This document shows positions 28,887 through 36,739 of a DNA stretch of 64,000 nucleotides, piece after piece. A program made the translations under genes and the position numbers. This DNA is from Chloroflexota bacterium (GTDB lineage Bacteria > Chloroflexota > UBA11872 > VXOZ01): assembly GCA_028874195.1 (NCBI GenBank), contig JAPPLM010000042.1, forward strand, positions 1-64,000. Direction: 5' to 3'. Position 1 is the first letter of the stretch. Each line of letters opens with the position of its first letter. A model generated the notes under the pieces. That model saw nothing but the letters and a program-made list of their open reading frames with translations, made no database searches and was not told the DNA's origin.

Positions 28887-29342
28887 TCACGTTACAAGAG
28901 TGTTGGACGGGACTATCACCAACCAGGAAAGGACTATTGTCACCACTAATAGAAGGTAGAACGGCAATATCGAGACGGACCACAGACATCGCCAATCCAG
29001 CTTCCATCCCATGCCAGTTGGCTTGACCAAGTATATGTCGGATGAGGCCAAGTCACCCTTGTGCAGTTTCGATACGAACGTCTCGTAAGAATTGCGGAAT
29101 GCCCTTTCAAGCGCTAAATAATACGTGTCGAGCACCAGAAAGAGCACTGTGGGAACGAGCGCGATTAAGGCATTTTGCGCATTTCCGGTCTGTGCCACCA
29201 AGACCAGCGTAGCGGACACTAATGTCACGCACCAAACTTTACATGAGCGGCTATTCTCCGCCATGCGCCGGATAACATCCTGCATGATTTGCAGGTGCGT
29301 TTGCACGGCAGAAGAATCCGGGTCTAGCTTACGTTCACTCAT
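28887..29342 (-). CDS. Three-helix membrane protein, TIR partner
   Basis: 151 residues with hydrophobic helices at about 34-51, 57-78 and 118-144, separated by a charged loop (residues 79-117, FVSKLHKGDLASSDIY). The N-terminal helix QTHLQIMQDVIRRMAENSRSCK is amphipathic. ATG 29342 follows AAAGG. Tight spacing to the TIR gene (8 bp) suggests one functional unit: a membrane effector or sensor. I recall similar small membrane proteins next to MTH538-TIR genes but cannot verify a named family. Confidence 0.7.
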   Translation of the reverse strand: MSERKLDPDSSAVQTHLQIMQDVIRRMAENSRSCKVWCVTLVSATLVLVAQTGNAQNALIALVPTVLFLVLDTYYLALERAFRNSYETFVSKLHKGDLASSDIYLVKPTGMGWKLDWRCLWSVSILPFYLLLVVTIVLSWLVIVPSNTLVT

Positions 29343-29378
29343 TTGACTAACCTTTACTGTGGGTCTGCCCCACTACCG

Positions 29379-29582
29379 CTAAGACGCACTCATAATCTCG
29401 TTGAGCAACCCATCCGTCTCTTTCTCTAGTGCCAGTATATCAGCCCGGATTTCGTCCAACGGCCGCCGGGTTTGGAGCTTGTAGAAGTAGCGGGTGAAGC
29501 TGACCGCATGGCCCACCATCACGGTGGCAGGAGTGTACCAGGCTTCGGAAGGGCGGTAGAGGGGATAGGACGTGAAATTGGC
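29379..29582 (-). pseudogene. hsdM 3'-end remnant
   Basis: Open for ~65 codons with stop TAG at 29381-29379. The reading contains FTRYFYKLQTRRPLDEIRA and DILALEKETDGLLNE, nearly identical in part to the end of the intact hsdM (FTRYFYKPQPLRPLEEIRA; DILALEKETDGLLAE). Upstream it is cut off by a stop and joins directly to the broken hicA. There is no start codon with a ribosome site. It is a second hsdM tail on the far side of a hicBA module. Confidence 0.8.
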
Positions 29583-29600
29583 CTATGGGACGGCCGGCAC

Positions 29601-29835
29601 TCATAGCTGCAACTCGCTGAGGAGTTCCTCGACACTCATTCCGTGATGCCGCGCGACGCTCTTCAAAATACTCAACAGCGTCTTCGCTTTGACCGGATTG
29701 TGTTGAGGGATGACTTCATGGTGTTCGCCGTTGACCTGCGTCGTGACTCGCACGTGAGTGCCGTACGGCTTCGTAGCCCAACCGTCGCAGCGAAGCCAGG
29801 AGAGCCGCGCCGCTCACATCGCGAGGCAATCTCAC
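29601..29835 (-). pseudogene. hicA: HicA toxin, frameshifted
   Basis: Begins at GTG 29835, overlapping the hicB2 stop, and reads RLPRDVSGAALLASLRRLGYEAVR. The expected Gly-x-His active segment then continues only in another frame (GTHVRVTTQVNGEHHEVIP, then KAKTLLSILKSVARHHGMS), ending TGA at 29603-29601. A small deletion near the active-site codon explains the shift. The toxin is therefore probably dead while its antitoxin stays intact. Confidence 0.75.
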
Positions 29836-30050
29836 GCGATCAGTACCTCTTCCCGGACGAAGTGCAGCCGAATCAGCTTGGGTCGCGGTATCGTGTCGTC
29901 GAAGTAGCAGTCAACGGCTTCTCTAACGTTGCCGCGAAGTTCTTCCAGGGATTCGCCCTCCGTGTGGATGCCGTACCCCAGGGCGCTGGCGGTGTATCCG
30001 CTGTCCACCTCATCCTCGCTGACTTCAAAGATAATCTCGGTCTCAGACAT
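29832..30050 (-). CDS. hicB: HicB-like antitoxin, second copy
   Basis: 72 residues: TEIIFEVSEDEVDSGYTASALGYGIHTEGESLEELRGNVREAV, ending LIRLHFVREEVLIA. It is clearly paralogous to the hicB at 25.6-25.8 kb (same start IIFEV and end RLHFV). It starts 41 bp after the hsdM stop. Its toxin partner is frameshifted, so it may serve as an orphan or cross-acting antitoxin. Confidence 0.85.
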   Translation of the reverse strand: MSETEIIFEVSEDEVDSGYTASALGYGIHTEGESLEELRGNVREAVDCYFDDTIPRPKLIRLHFVREEVLIA

Positions 30051-30091
30051 TGGCTTTTCCTGTTGGAATGGTTTGCTCTTTCAGCAAGATG

Positions 30092-32041
30092 CTACCTGAC
30101 ATCCGTAGGTCCGCCTGCGACCAGTATTTCAGCCAGCAGTCCGTCCGTTTCTTTCTCTAGTGCCAGTATATCAGCCCGAATCTCCTCCAAAGGCCGCAGG
30201 GGTTGGGGCTTGTAGAAGTAGCGGGTAAAGCTGATCTCGTAGCCGATCTTGACGCTGGAGGCCACGTACCAGGCGTCGGGCGCGTAGGGCAGCACCTCGC
30301 GCTGCAGGAAGGCATCAATGCCGCCCTCTTCCAGCAAGGGAATCTGTTCGGTGTCCCGCAGGTTCGTGTCCGGCTCGTATTCGACCACGGCCGGTTTGCC
30401 GTTGACGGTGGCCGCGAACAGCCCGCGCAAGGGGTCCGGTTCGGTCCCGCGCTTGTGGGCCTTCTTGATGACGGGCAGGGCACCTTCGGCGCGCTCCCGC
30501 GTCTCCTTCAACTGCTTGATCTCTTTGGCCGTGTAGACCCGCTCGGGATCGATGCCCGCCAGCCGCAGGGGCCGCTCCACGGTGACTTTCCAGTAGCCAA
30601 AGGCCGCATTGGGAAAGATCTTCGACTGCTCCGTTTCCGCAAAGTCCTCGAATGTGTCGCAGATGCGCTGAATGTCCTCTTCCGCCAACTCGCAATTCTT
30701 GCTGCCCAGGTTCTTGCGCAGGGGCTTGAACCACTGGGTAGCGTCGATGAGCTGCACCTTGCCCCGGCGGTGCGGCGGCTTGCGGTTGCTGAGCACCCAG
30801 ATGTAGGTGGCGATGCCGGTGTTGTAGAACATGTTGAGCGGCAGGGCAACGATGGCTTCCAGCCAGTCGTTCTCGATTATCCAGCGGCGGATGTTGCTCT
30901 CGCCCTGGCCGGCGTCGCCGGTGAAGAGGGAACTGCCGTTGTGCACCTCGGCGATGCGGCTGCCCATGGGCGTATTCTGCTTCATCTTGCTCAGCATGTT
31001 GGCGAGAAACATCATCTGACCGTCGCTGGAGCGGGTGACGAGGGAGTAGTCCGGCTCGCCGTCGTGCTCCACAAGAAAGCGCTGGTCGATGAGGTCCTTC
31101 TTGCCGCCCATACGGTCCAGATCGCCCTTCCAACTCTTGCCGTACGGCGGATTGGACAGCATGAAGTCAAACTTCAGGGCAGGATAGGCGTCGGCCGCGA
31201 GGGTTGTGCCGTACTTGATGTTTTCCGCCTCCGCGCCTTCGCCTTTGAGCAGCATGTCGGCCTTGCAGATGGCGTAGGTTTCGGCGTTGACGTCCTGACC
31301 GTAAAGACGAATCTTGAGTTCTTTGTCCTGGCCGTTGCCGAGCTCTTGCAGCGTTTCTTCCGCCACGGTGAGCATGCCGCCGGTGCCGCAGGCGCCGTCG
31401 TAGACCAGATAGGTGCCGGACTGCACCTTGTCGGCGACGGACAGGAAGACGAGGCGCGCCATGAGCTGCACGACGTCCCGCAGTGTAAAGTGTTCCCCGG
31501 CCTCTTCGTTGTTCTCCTCATTGAAGCGGCGGATAAGCTCTTCGAAGACCGTGCCCATGCTGTGGTTATCCAGGCCCGCCAAACGCACTGAACCATCGTT
31601 GTGCAGCACGGGCCGGGGACTGAGGTTAATCGAAGGGTCGAGGAACTTCTCAATGAGGTAACCGAGGGCGTCGGCATCCACGAGTGTTGGTATCTGATTG
31701 CGGAACTTGAACTTGTCGAGGACTTCCTGGACGTTGGGCGAGAAGCCATCCAGGTAGTTTGCGAAGTCGCTGCGGAGTTGCTGCTGGCGGCCGGCTGCGG
31801 TCAGGTCGCGGAGGCAAAAACCTGAAGTGTTGTAGAAGGCCTCGCCGGAGGCGTTGCAGAGAGCGGAATCTTGGCTGGTGATGCCTGACTGGTCCAGCCG
31901 CTCCTTCATGTGCAGCACCGCGTCCTTGGTGGGCTCCAGCACGGCATCCAGGCGGCGAATGACGGTCATGGGCAGAATGACGTCGCGCAGTACGTCATCG
32001 GCGATACCCCAAATGAAGCTGCTGATATTGAGGGCGTTCAC
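30092..32041 (-). CDS. hsdM: Type I restriction-modification methyltransferase subunit
   Basis: N6-adenine methyltransferase subunit. The 649-residue protein has the HsdM N-terminal helical domain, the SAM motif DGACGTGGM (215-223) and the catalytic NPPY (297-300, FMLSNPPYGKS). It protects host DNA and is required for cleavage by HsdR. The start is GTG 32041 with GAGGAAG upstream. It is the promoter-proximal gene of the defence island; hsdS and hsdR are separated from it by inserted cassettes. Confidence 0.95.
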   Translation of the reverse strand: MNALNISSFIWGIADDVLRDVILPMTVIRRLDAVLEPTKDAVLHMKERLDQSGITSQDSALCNASGEAFYNTSGFCLRDLTAAGRQQQLRSDFANYLDGFSPNVQEVLDKFKFRNQIPTLVDADALGYLIEKFLDPSINLSPRPVLHNDGSVRLAGLDNHSMGTVFEELIRRFNEENNEEAGEHFTLRDVVQLMARLVFLSVADKVQSGTYLVYDGACGTGGMLTVAEETLQELGNGQDKELKIRLYGQDVNAETYAICKADMLLKGEGAEAENIKYGTTLAADAYPALKFDFMLSNPPYGKSWKGDLDRMGGKKDLIDQRFLVEHDGEPDYSLVTRSSDGQMMFLANMLSKMKQNTPMGSRIAEVHNGSSLFTGDAGQGESNIRRWIIENDWLEAIVALPLNMFYNTGIATYIWVLSNRKPPHRRGKVQLIDATQWFKPLRKNLGSKNCELAEEDIQRICDTFEDFAETEQSKIFPNAAFGYWKVTVERPLRLAGIDPERVYTAKEIKQLKETRERAEGALPVIKKAHKRGTEPDPLRGLFAATVNGKPAVVEYEPDTNLRDTEQIPLLEEGGIDAFLQREVLPYAPDAWYVASSVKIGYEISFTRYFYKPQPLRPLEEIRADILALEKETDGLLAEILVAGGPTDVR

Positions 32042-32137
32042 CCACTCTTCCTCACTGAATCGTAGGGACGAAGATGAAACATAGTATACGCAACGCGGCC
32101 TTGAGGTGCAGCACTGAAGACGCGCCGTATTTTGACG

Positions 32138-33883
32138 TTAGGATTCCGGCGCGGTGACGCGGACGGTGATGACGTCGTTGTCCTGGTACTGCTTGTGCTG
32201 GACGGAGTCGGCGAAGCCGCGGAGGAGGCGGAGGGAGAGCTCTTGTTCGATGGGGGTCTCGGAGTCGTGTTGCTGGAGTTGGCGGATGCGGTCTTCCAGG
32301 TTTTCTTCGTCACCGCCGCCGATGAATTCCAGGTCGGCCACCGGGCCGTCGCTGGTGGCAAGCACGACGAGTAGTCGATCGTCGCCTTCCTCTTCATCGC
32401 TTTCCAGGTCGAGGTCGAGAGGAGCGAGCGTGAGGAGGGTCTCTTCCCCGACTGCCATGAGCCGGTCGGTCATGGCTTGGTCCCACCCTCTGCTCTTGGA
32501 AAAGTGTGTGATGAACTCATTGAGGTCGGGCAGCGCATCGATGTTGAGCCGGGAACTGAAGCGCATGCTGCGGTGGGAGGTGAACTCCAGGAAAAGCAGC
32601 ATGATGATGGCCAAGAATCCGCCGGTGGAGATACCGCTCTTGAGGAGCGTATCCCATACGGGACCGAGTTCGGGCAGGGCGAAGAGCTTGAACTGAAAGG
32701 CCGCGCCAACCCAGAACGATACGCCCGCCACGACGACCTTCTGCCGGTTCTGTTCGCTACTGATGACAAGCTGCGCGCCGTCCACAAAGAGTGTGCCGGT
32801 CACCAGGGTGAGGTAGCCTGCCATGACGGGGCCGGGAATGGTGCTGAGCAAGCCGGAGACTTTCGGCACAAAGGCCATCAAGATGAAAAGCGAACCAATG
32901 AGGTAGCCAACTCTGCGGGACGCAACGCCGGTGACTTGCGTGAAGGCGACCGTGCCCGGATGGATGATGATGGGCACCGCGCCCGCGATGCCGCTGAGGA
33001 TGTTGCCCACGCCGCCGCCAGCGAGGGTGCCCTGCACCTGGCGAAAGTCGATGGCCTTGGGTTCGCGGGTCGCTACCCGCTGCAGAGCGATGGATTCACC
33101 GTTGGCTTGTATGGATATGATGATGCCCAGAAAGACGAATGACGGGAGTATCGTCCAGAACGGGATGCCAAAGTTGGGCGTGAGATCCGGCCATTCGCTG
33201 GGCAGCCCCACCCACGGCGCTTGAATAACTCTATCGATCTCATACGTGCCAAAAGCTGCGGCAACGAGGCAGCCGACGACGATAGCAAGTGGCGCCGCCC
33301 AGAGGCGCAGAAAGGGCGTGCCGCGAAAAGTGAGAACGGATACGACGAGCAGTGTTGCCAGCGCGGTGACTGTCGCGGACGTGGGTTCAGCGGTCGATGC
33401 TTCATCCAGGAGAGCGAACACGACGGAGGCCAACGTGACGGAGAGAATCATCATCACGGTGCCGCCAACCGTCGGCGTAACGATGCGCCGCAAGATGAAG
33501 AGCCACTTGGAGATGATCAATTGGCAGATGCCGGAAACGACGACCAACATGCCGAGCGTCGCCGGGCCGCCGTCCACAACTGCCGTGATACAGAAGGGAA
33601 TCGAGAAAGCCGCAGTGAACATGGGCAGCACGGCGCGGCCGCCAACGGGTCCGATTTGGCGAACCTGCAGCAGGGTGGTGATGCCCACCACGAGCAGAGA
33701 GGCAAAGACCATCCAGAGAAGGTAGGAGTCGTCTCGACCGGCGGCTTTTGCCACGATAACGGGCGTGACAAGCAGAGTGGCGGAAGCAAGCAGACTGAAT
33801 TGGAACCCGTAGCCTAGTGTGGCTAAGAAAGGCGGGTTCTCATGCGCCTCGTAACGGGGACTCTGAGAGGCTACGGTAGCGAT
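32138..33883 (-). CDS. SLC23/NCS2-type permease with C-terminal ATPase-like domain; apparent ATC start
   Basis: A nucleobase-cation-symporter-2-like transporter (GFQFSLLASATLLVTPVI, PTVGGTVMMILSVTLASVVF, TLAGGGVGNILSGIAG, PGPVMAGYLTLVTGTLF). After the last helix, ~150 residues (RLMAVGEETLLTLAPL ... QELSLRLLRGFADSVQHKQ) resemble a degenerate RsbW/HATPase-type domain. GTG 33754 would cut off the first helix; family-like sequence continues in frame to 33883 with no ATG, GTG or TTG. GGAGG at 33897-33893 lies 9 nt before an ATC, the best start. Substrate unknown. Confidence 0.7.
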   Translation of the reverse strand: MATVASQSPRYEAHENPPFLATLGYGFQFSLLASATLLVTPVIVAKAAGRDDSYLLWMVFASLLVVGITTLLQVRQIGPVGGRAVLPMFTAAFSIPFCITAVVDGGPATLGMLVVVSGICQLIISKWLFILRRIVTPTVGGTVMMILSVTLASVVFALLDEASTAEPTSATVTALATLLVVSVLTFRGTPFLRLWAAPLAIVVGCLVAAAFGTYEIDRVIQAPWVGLPSEWPDLTPNFGIPFWTILPSFVFLGIIISIQANGESIALQRVATREPKAIDFRQVQGTLAGGGVGNILSGIAGAVPIIIHPGTVAFTQVTGVASRRVGYLIGSLFILMAFVPKVSGLLSTIPGPVMAGYLTLVTGTLFVDGAQLVISSEQNRQKVVVAGVSFWVGAAFQFKLFALPELGPVWDTLLKSGISTGGFLAIIMLLFLEFTSHRSMRFSSRLNIDALPDLNEFITHFSKSRGWDQAMTDRLMAVGEETLLTLAPLDLDLESDEEEGDDRLLVVLATSDGPVADLEFIGGGDEENLEDRIRQLQQHDSETPIEQELSLRLLRGFADSVQHKQYQDNDVITVRVTAPES

Positions 33884-33968
33884 TGGATAGTGCCTCCGGG
33901 TCTATCTCCGATCACGACACGACATAGTATACAGTTCAATGCCCGCGAACGGTTGCTACAATTCTACC

Positions 33969-34018
33969 GCAATAAAGGACCTTCCGCTCCATGTGGAGCT
34001 AACAAAGGTCCTTATTGC
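33969..34018. repeat. Imperfect 15-bp inverted repeat, long hairpin
   Basis: GCAATAAAGGACCTT (33969-33983) is matched by inverted AAGGTCCTTATTGC at 34005-34018, one base shorter. A second small hairpin CTCC-ATGT-GGAG lies in the loop. It sits directly at the 5' border of the IS1595-like remnant and may be a product of that element. Confidence 0.5.
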
Positions 34019-34019
34019 T

Positions 34020-34260
34020 GCGATGACTGGAAAGCGTATCGGGGTTTGGAGGGATGCTGGCACGCCTAGTACGATATAGCTGGAAGGAGTGCGTGCAGGG
34101 CGATACGCACACGAACGGTATCGAGAGCTGCTGGGCGTTGCCCAAACGAGGGCACAAAGGTGTCTCCCCAGCATGAGCACTAGCATTTGCACCGCTGCAC
34201 CAACGAATTCGACGAGCCATCAATACTATAAGCCTGAGTGCTCTAGAGAGTCTGGCTGAG
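34020..34260 (+). mobile_element. IS1595/ISXO2-type transposase C-terminal remnant
   Basis: Fragments in shifting frames recall the ISXO2-like DDE domain: DDWKAYRGLEG, then GDTHTNGIESCWALPKRGHKG, then HLHRCTNEF. HTNGIES-W-KRGHKG is the family's C-terminal signature. Stops and frameshifts interrupt all frames and the N-terminal half is missing. It fills most of the ~500-bp gap between the permease and the next small gene. Confidence 0.65.
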
Positions 34261-34385
34261 GTTGTGCCTCGGGCGGTATAGGGTGGTCTAGCGTATCGGG
34301 ATCTGGTGCATCGTTGGCCTTTCCGGTCGGATAGCGAGAAAGGCCTTGGTTATCTCACCGAACGTTGGGTCAGTTTTGCTTATCG

Positions 34386-34592
34386 CTACTCTTCTCGCTG
34401 ACTGGCTTTTAGAAAGTACGTGTCCAGTACAGTCTCAATGCGAGTCACGCGACTTTCAAGCCCTTGTAGTAGTCCCTCGATGTGAGAAACGCGCTCTGAG
34501 AGCCCCGTTATCCTCGTCTCGAACCGCCAGAGCAAACCAATGCTTGTAAGGATGATGGTGGCTATCGTGATTGGGAATTCGTAATTCTCCAT
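34386..34592 (-). CDS. Small membrane protein with coiled-coil
   Basis: 68 residues: an N-terminal hydrophobic helix (FPITIATIILTSIGLLW) followed by heptad-like RITGLSERVSHIEGLLQGLESRVTRIETVL. The start follows GAGAGGGGTAAGT. A short anchored coiled-coil of unknown function; phage- or mobile-element-type small proteins look similar, but no family is claimed. Confidence 0.6.
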   Translation of the reverse strand: MENYEFPITIATIILTSIGLLWRFETRITGLSERVSHIEGLLQGLESRVTRIETVLDTYFLKASQREE

Positions 34593-34807
34593 ACTTACCC
34601 CTCTCCTCTACACTTGTAACATACCACACGTTAGCCAGCTCAGAAGCGAACCCCTTGAAGCCTCCAAGAAGCGGTTGAAACGTGTCGTTACGCTGTTATT
34701 GATGCATTGCACTGTCGCAGCGTAGGCTTTGCGAACTATCATTGCGGTTTGCGGGGTACTCATAGTGTTGGCGCTTCACATTATCACCTCAACCTTGCAC
34801 AGCATGC

Positions 34808-35659
34808 CTAGTCGTCTCGCAGGCGCTGTTCGAGCTTCTGGAGAGCGTTTTGCGTAGCGCGGAGTTCGCGCAGCAATTCTTCCCTTGACACCGGGGTCTC
34901 AATGTCACGGAGGCGTTCGAGCTTCGCTTCATCCAGGTTGTTGATGATGATGGCGATGAACAGGTTGATTATGACGAATGTGCCAACGACGACAAAGCTT
35001 ACGAAGTACACCCACGCGAGGGGATGGAGTTCCATGGCTTTGAACATGACCACCGTCCATCCCTCCAGCGTAATGACATTGAAGAGCGTCAGGACAGACA
35101 TACCGAGATTGCGCCAGTTCTCCGGGTCGTGTTCGCTGAAGAGATGGTAGCCAATGATGGCGTAGATATATACGATGATGCTCATCAGCATGATGACGTG
35201 TCCCACGCTGGGAATGGAATGGACAAGCGCGGTAACAATGAGCCGCAGTTCGCGAATCGTCGACACAAGGCGCAGAACCCGTAGCAGCCTGACGAGGCGG
35301 GCGATGGTGGCGAACTGCCCGGTCACCGGTATCAAGGCAAGGACAATTACAAGAAAGTCAAAGACATTCCAGCCGTCGCGAAAATACCCGAATACGCGCG
35401 GCGAGGAAGCAAACATCTTGAGCAGCGCCTCCAGCACGAATATGCCCAAGGCTACCTCGTAAAAGAGGTGAATCCACGTGCCGTACTGCCGCTCCAAAGT
35501 GTGGGAGGTGCCAACGCCTAGCAGAATCGCATTTATGATGATGGCAATGATGCCGATTTCGAAGGCGCGCGCATCTGTTATTCGGCGGGCTATGTTTGTA
35601 AACCTATCCATTACCGGAAATCTTCGCTTCGTGAAGTCTCGAAGTGGATGTTCGCGCAA
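34808..35659 (-). CDS. BacNav-type voltage-gated sodium channel
   Basis: A 283-residue six-helix ion channel subunit. S4 carries Arg at every third position (R121, R124, R127, R130 in ARLVRLLRVLR). The pore has FNVITLEGWTVVM; NaChBac has TLESW at this place, so Na+ selectivity is likely. The C-terminal helix (EELLRELRATQNALQKLEQRLRDD) is a coiled-coil for tetramers, as in NaChBac. A shorter start at MDRFTNIARR (35611) is possible; the TTG at 35659 has GAGGG upstream. Confidence 0.88.
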   Translation of the reverse strand: MREHPLRDFTKRRFPVMDRFTNIARRITDARAFEIGIIAIIINAILLGVGTSHTLERQYGTWIHLFYEVALGIFVLEALLKMFASSPRVFGYFRDGWNVFDFLVIVLALIPVTGQFATIARLVRLLRVLRLVSTIRELRLIVTALVHSIPSVGHVIMLMSIIVYIYAIIGYHLFSEHDPENWRNLGMSVLTLFNVITLEGWTVVMFKAMELHPLAWVYFVSFVVVGTFVIINLFIAIIINNLDEAKLERLRDIETPVSREELLRELRATQNALQKLEQRLRDD

Positions 35660-35723
35660 TCGGCCCTCAGGAAGCTAAGCGCGATGAGAGTCATTGAATA
35701 TGATAGCGCGCAATGCGATTACT

Positions 35724-36419
35724 CTAAGGCGAAAGGCTGTTAACAGGCAGGATGCCCAGACGTATGCCGGTGACCACCGCCTCCAGCTTGGTGCTGGCTT
35801 GGAGTTTTTTGCGCAAATTGCGAATGTGGTTGCGCACGGTATGCCGGCTGATGCCCAATTCCACGGCAATCTGTGGGGTGGCCCAGCCGAGCGCCATCAA
35901 ACGGAGCACTTCTTGCTCCCGTTCGGTCAGAATTGGAGTCTCCGCGCGAGGCTCGGGTGCGGTCGGAGCGTCCGACAAGATGTCCGCGCCTCCCGCGACC
36001 AGCACGTCCCGCAGCGTTTCTTTGGCTTCGTCGAAGTCTTCTGATCCCTCTTGGTCAGCAAAGAGGTGCACGAGGAGGGGCGCGTTCTTGAAGATGCCCG
36101 ATACCACCATGGGCATAATGTTGACCCATTTGCGCTCACCGGAAGAGCAAAGCACCTGAAGTCGTGACGTGGCCGGCACCAGACCGGCGCGCAAGCAATG
36201 GAGCGAAGGGCATCCCTGCAAACACTGCGGCGTCAAGGCGCCCGGAGCGATGCCCGCGACGACCTCGTAGCAGCGGCGGCCCAAAACCGCCTGGGAAGGG
36301 AAGCCCAATATCCGCTCCGCAGCGCGATTCCAGAAGACAATAGTCTGGTCCACGGTGACCCCGTATGCGCCGCAGGAAGCGTTAGCCAGAGATGAAAGTA
36401 ACCCAGCCGCAGTGGTCAT
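35724..36419 (-). CDS. PAS-LuxR transcriptional regulator
   Basis: A 231-residue regulator. An N-terminal PAS domain (YGVTVDQTIVFWNRAAERILGFPSQAVLGRRCYEVV) contains a Cys cluster (CLQGCPSLHC, residues ~66-75) that may sense redox or bind a cofactor. The C-terminal LuxR helix-turn-helix is LTEREQEVLRLMALGWATPQIAVELGISRHTVRNHIRNLRKKL. No cognate target is visible. Confidence 0.88.
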   Translation of the reverse strand: MTTAAGLLSSLANASCGAYGVTVDQTIVFWNRAAERILGFPSQAVLGRRCYEVVAGIAPGALTPQCLQGCPSLHCLRAGLVPATSRLQVLCSSGERKWVNIMPMVVSGIFKNAPLLVHLFADQEGSEDFDEAKETLRDVLVAGGADILSDAPTAPEPRAETPILTEREQEVLRLMALGWATPQIAVELGISRHTVRNHIRNLRKKLQASTKLEAVVTGIRLGILPVNSLSP

Positions 36420-36726
36420 AGCCCGAGACCACGATGGGTTGCATGAACGGGTGGATTCTGGGTGGTAGTCAAGAGATGCCTATGGCCCTCTAATCCGGCT
36501 TGTGGCAACCTTTACAACCCTTTACGCAACGCATAGAGATAGATTCTACTGACGGTAGGGTCTTTCACGCAGTTGGCCTATGACACCGTAGTGGCGCTAT
36601 TGCAATCCGGTGCAGCTCAAGTTCGGGATGTGAAGTTTCCCAATGGTACCAGACAAGTCGATGTGCAACAAGGCAAAAAAAAGACAGAGAACCGGAAGAG
36701 GAATGGCACACAGAATAGCACGTATG

Positions 36727-36735
36727 TGCTATAAT
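36727..36735 (+). promoter_or_regulatory. Extended -10 promoter of the ncRNA candidate
   Basis: TGCTATAAT at 36727-36735 is a perfect TGnTATAAT extended -10. No good -35 is present, as allowed for extended -10 promoters. The predicted transcription start is around 36740-36742, which is exactly the 5' end of the closing stem of the structured RNA. Confidence 0.6.
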
Positions 36736-36739
36736 ACTT

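Noticed and set aside
30203-31591. 462-codon frame on the + strand opposite hsdM
   Set aside because: It is the antisense of HsdM with conserved motifs on the other strand; no domain and no ribosome site.
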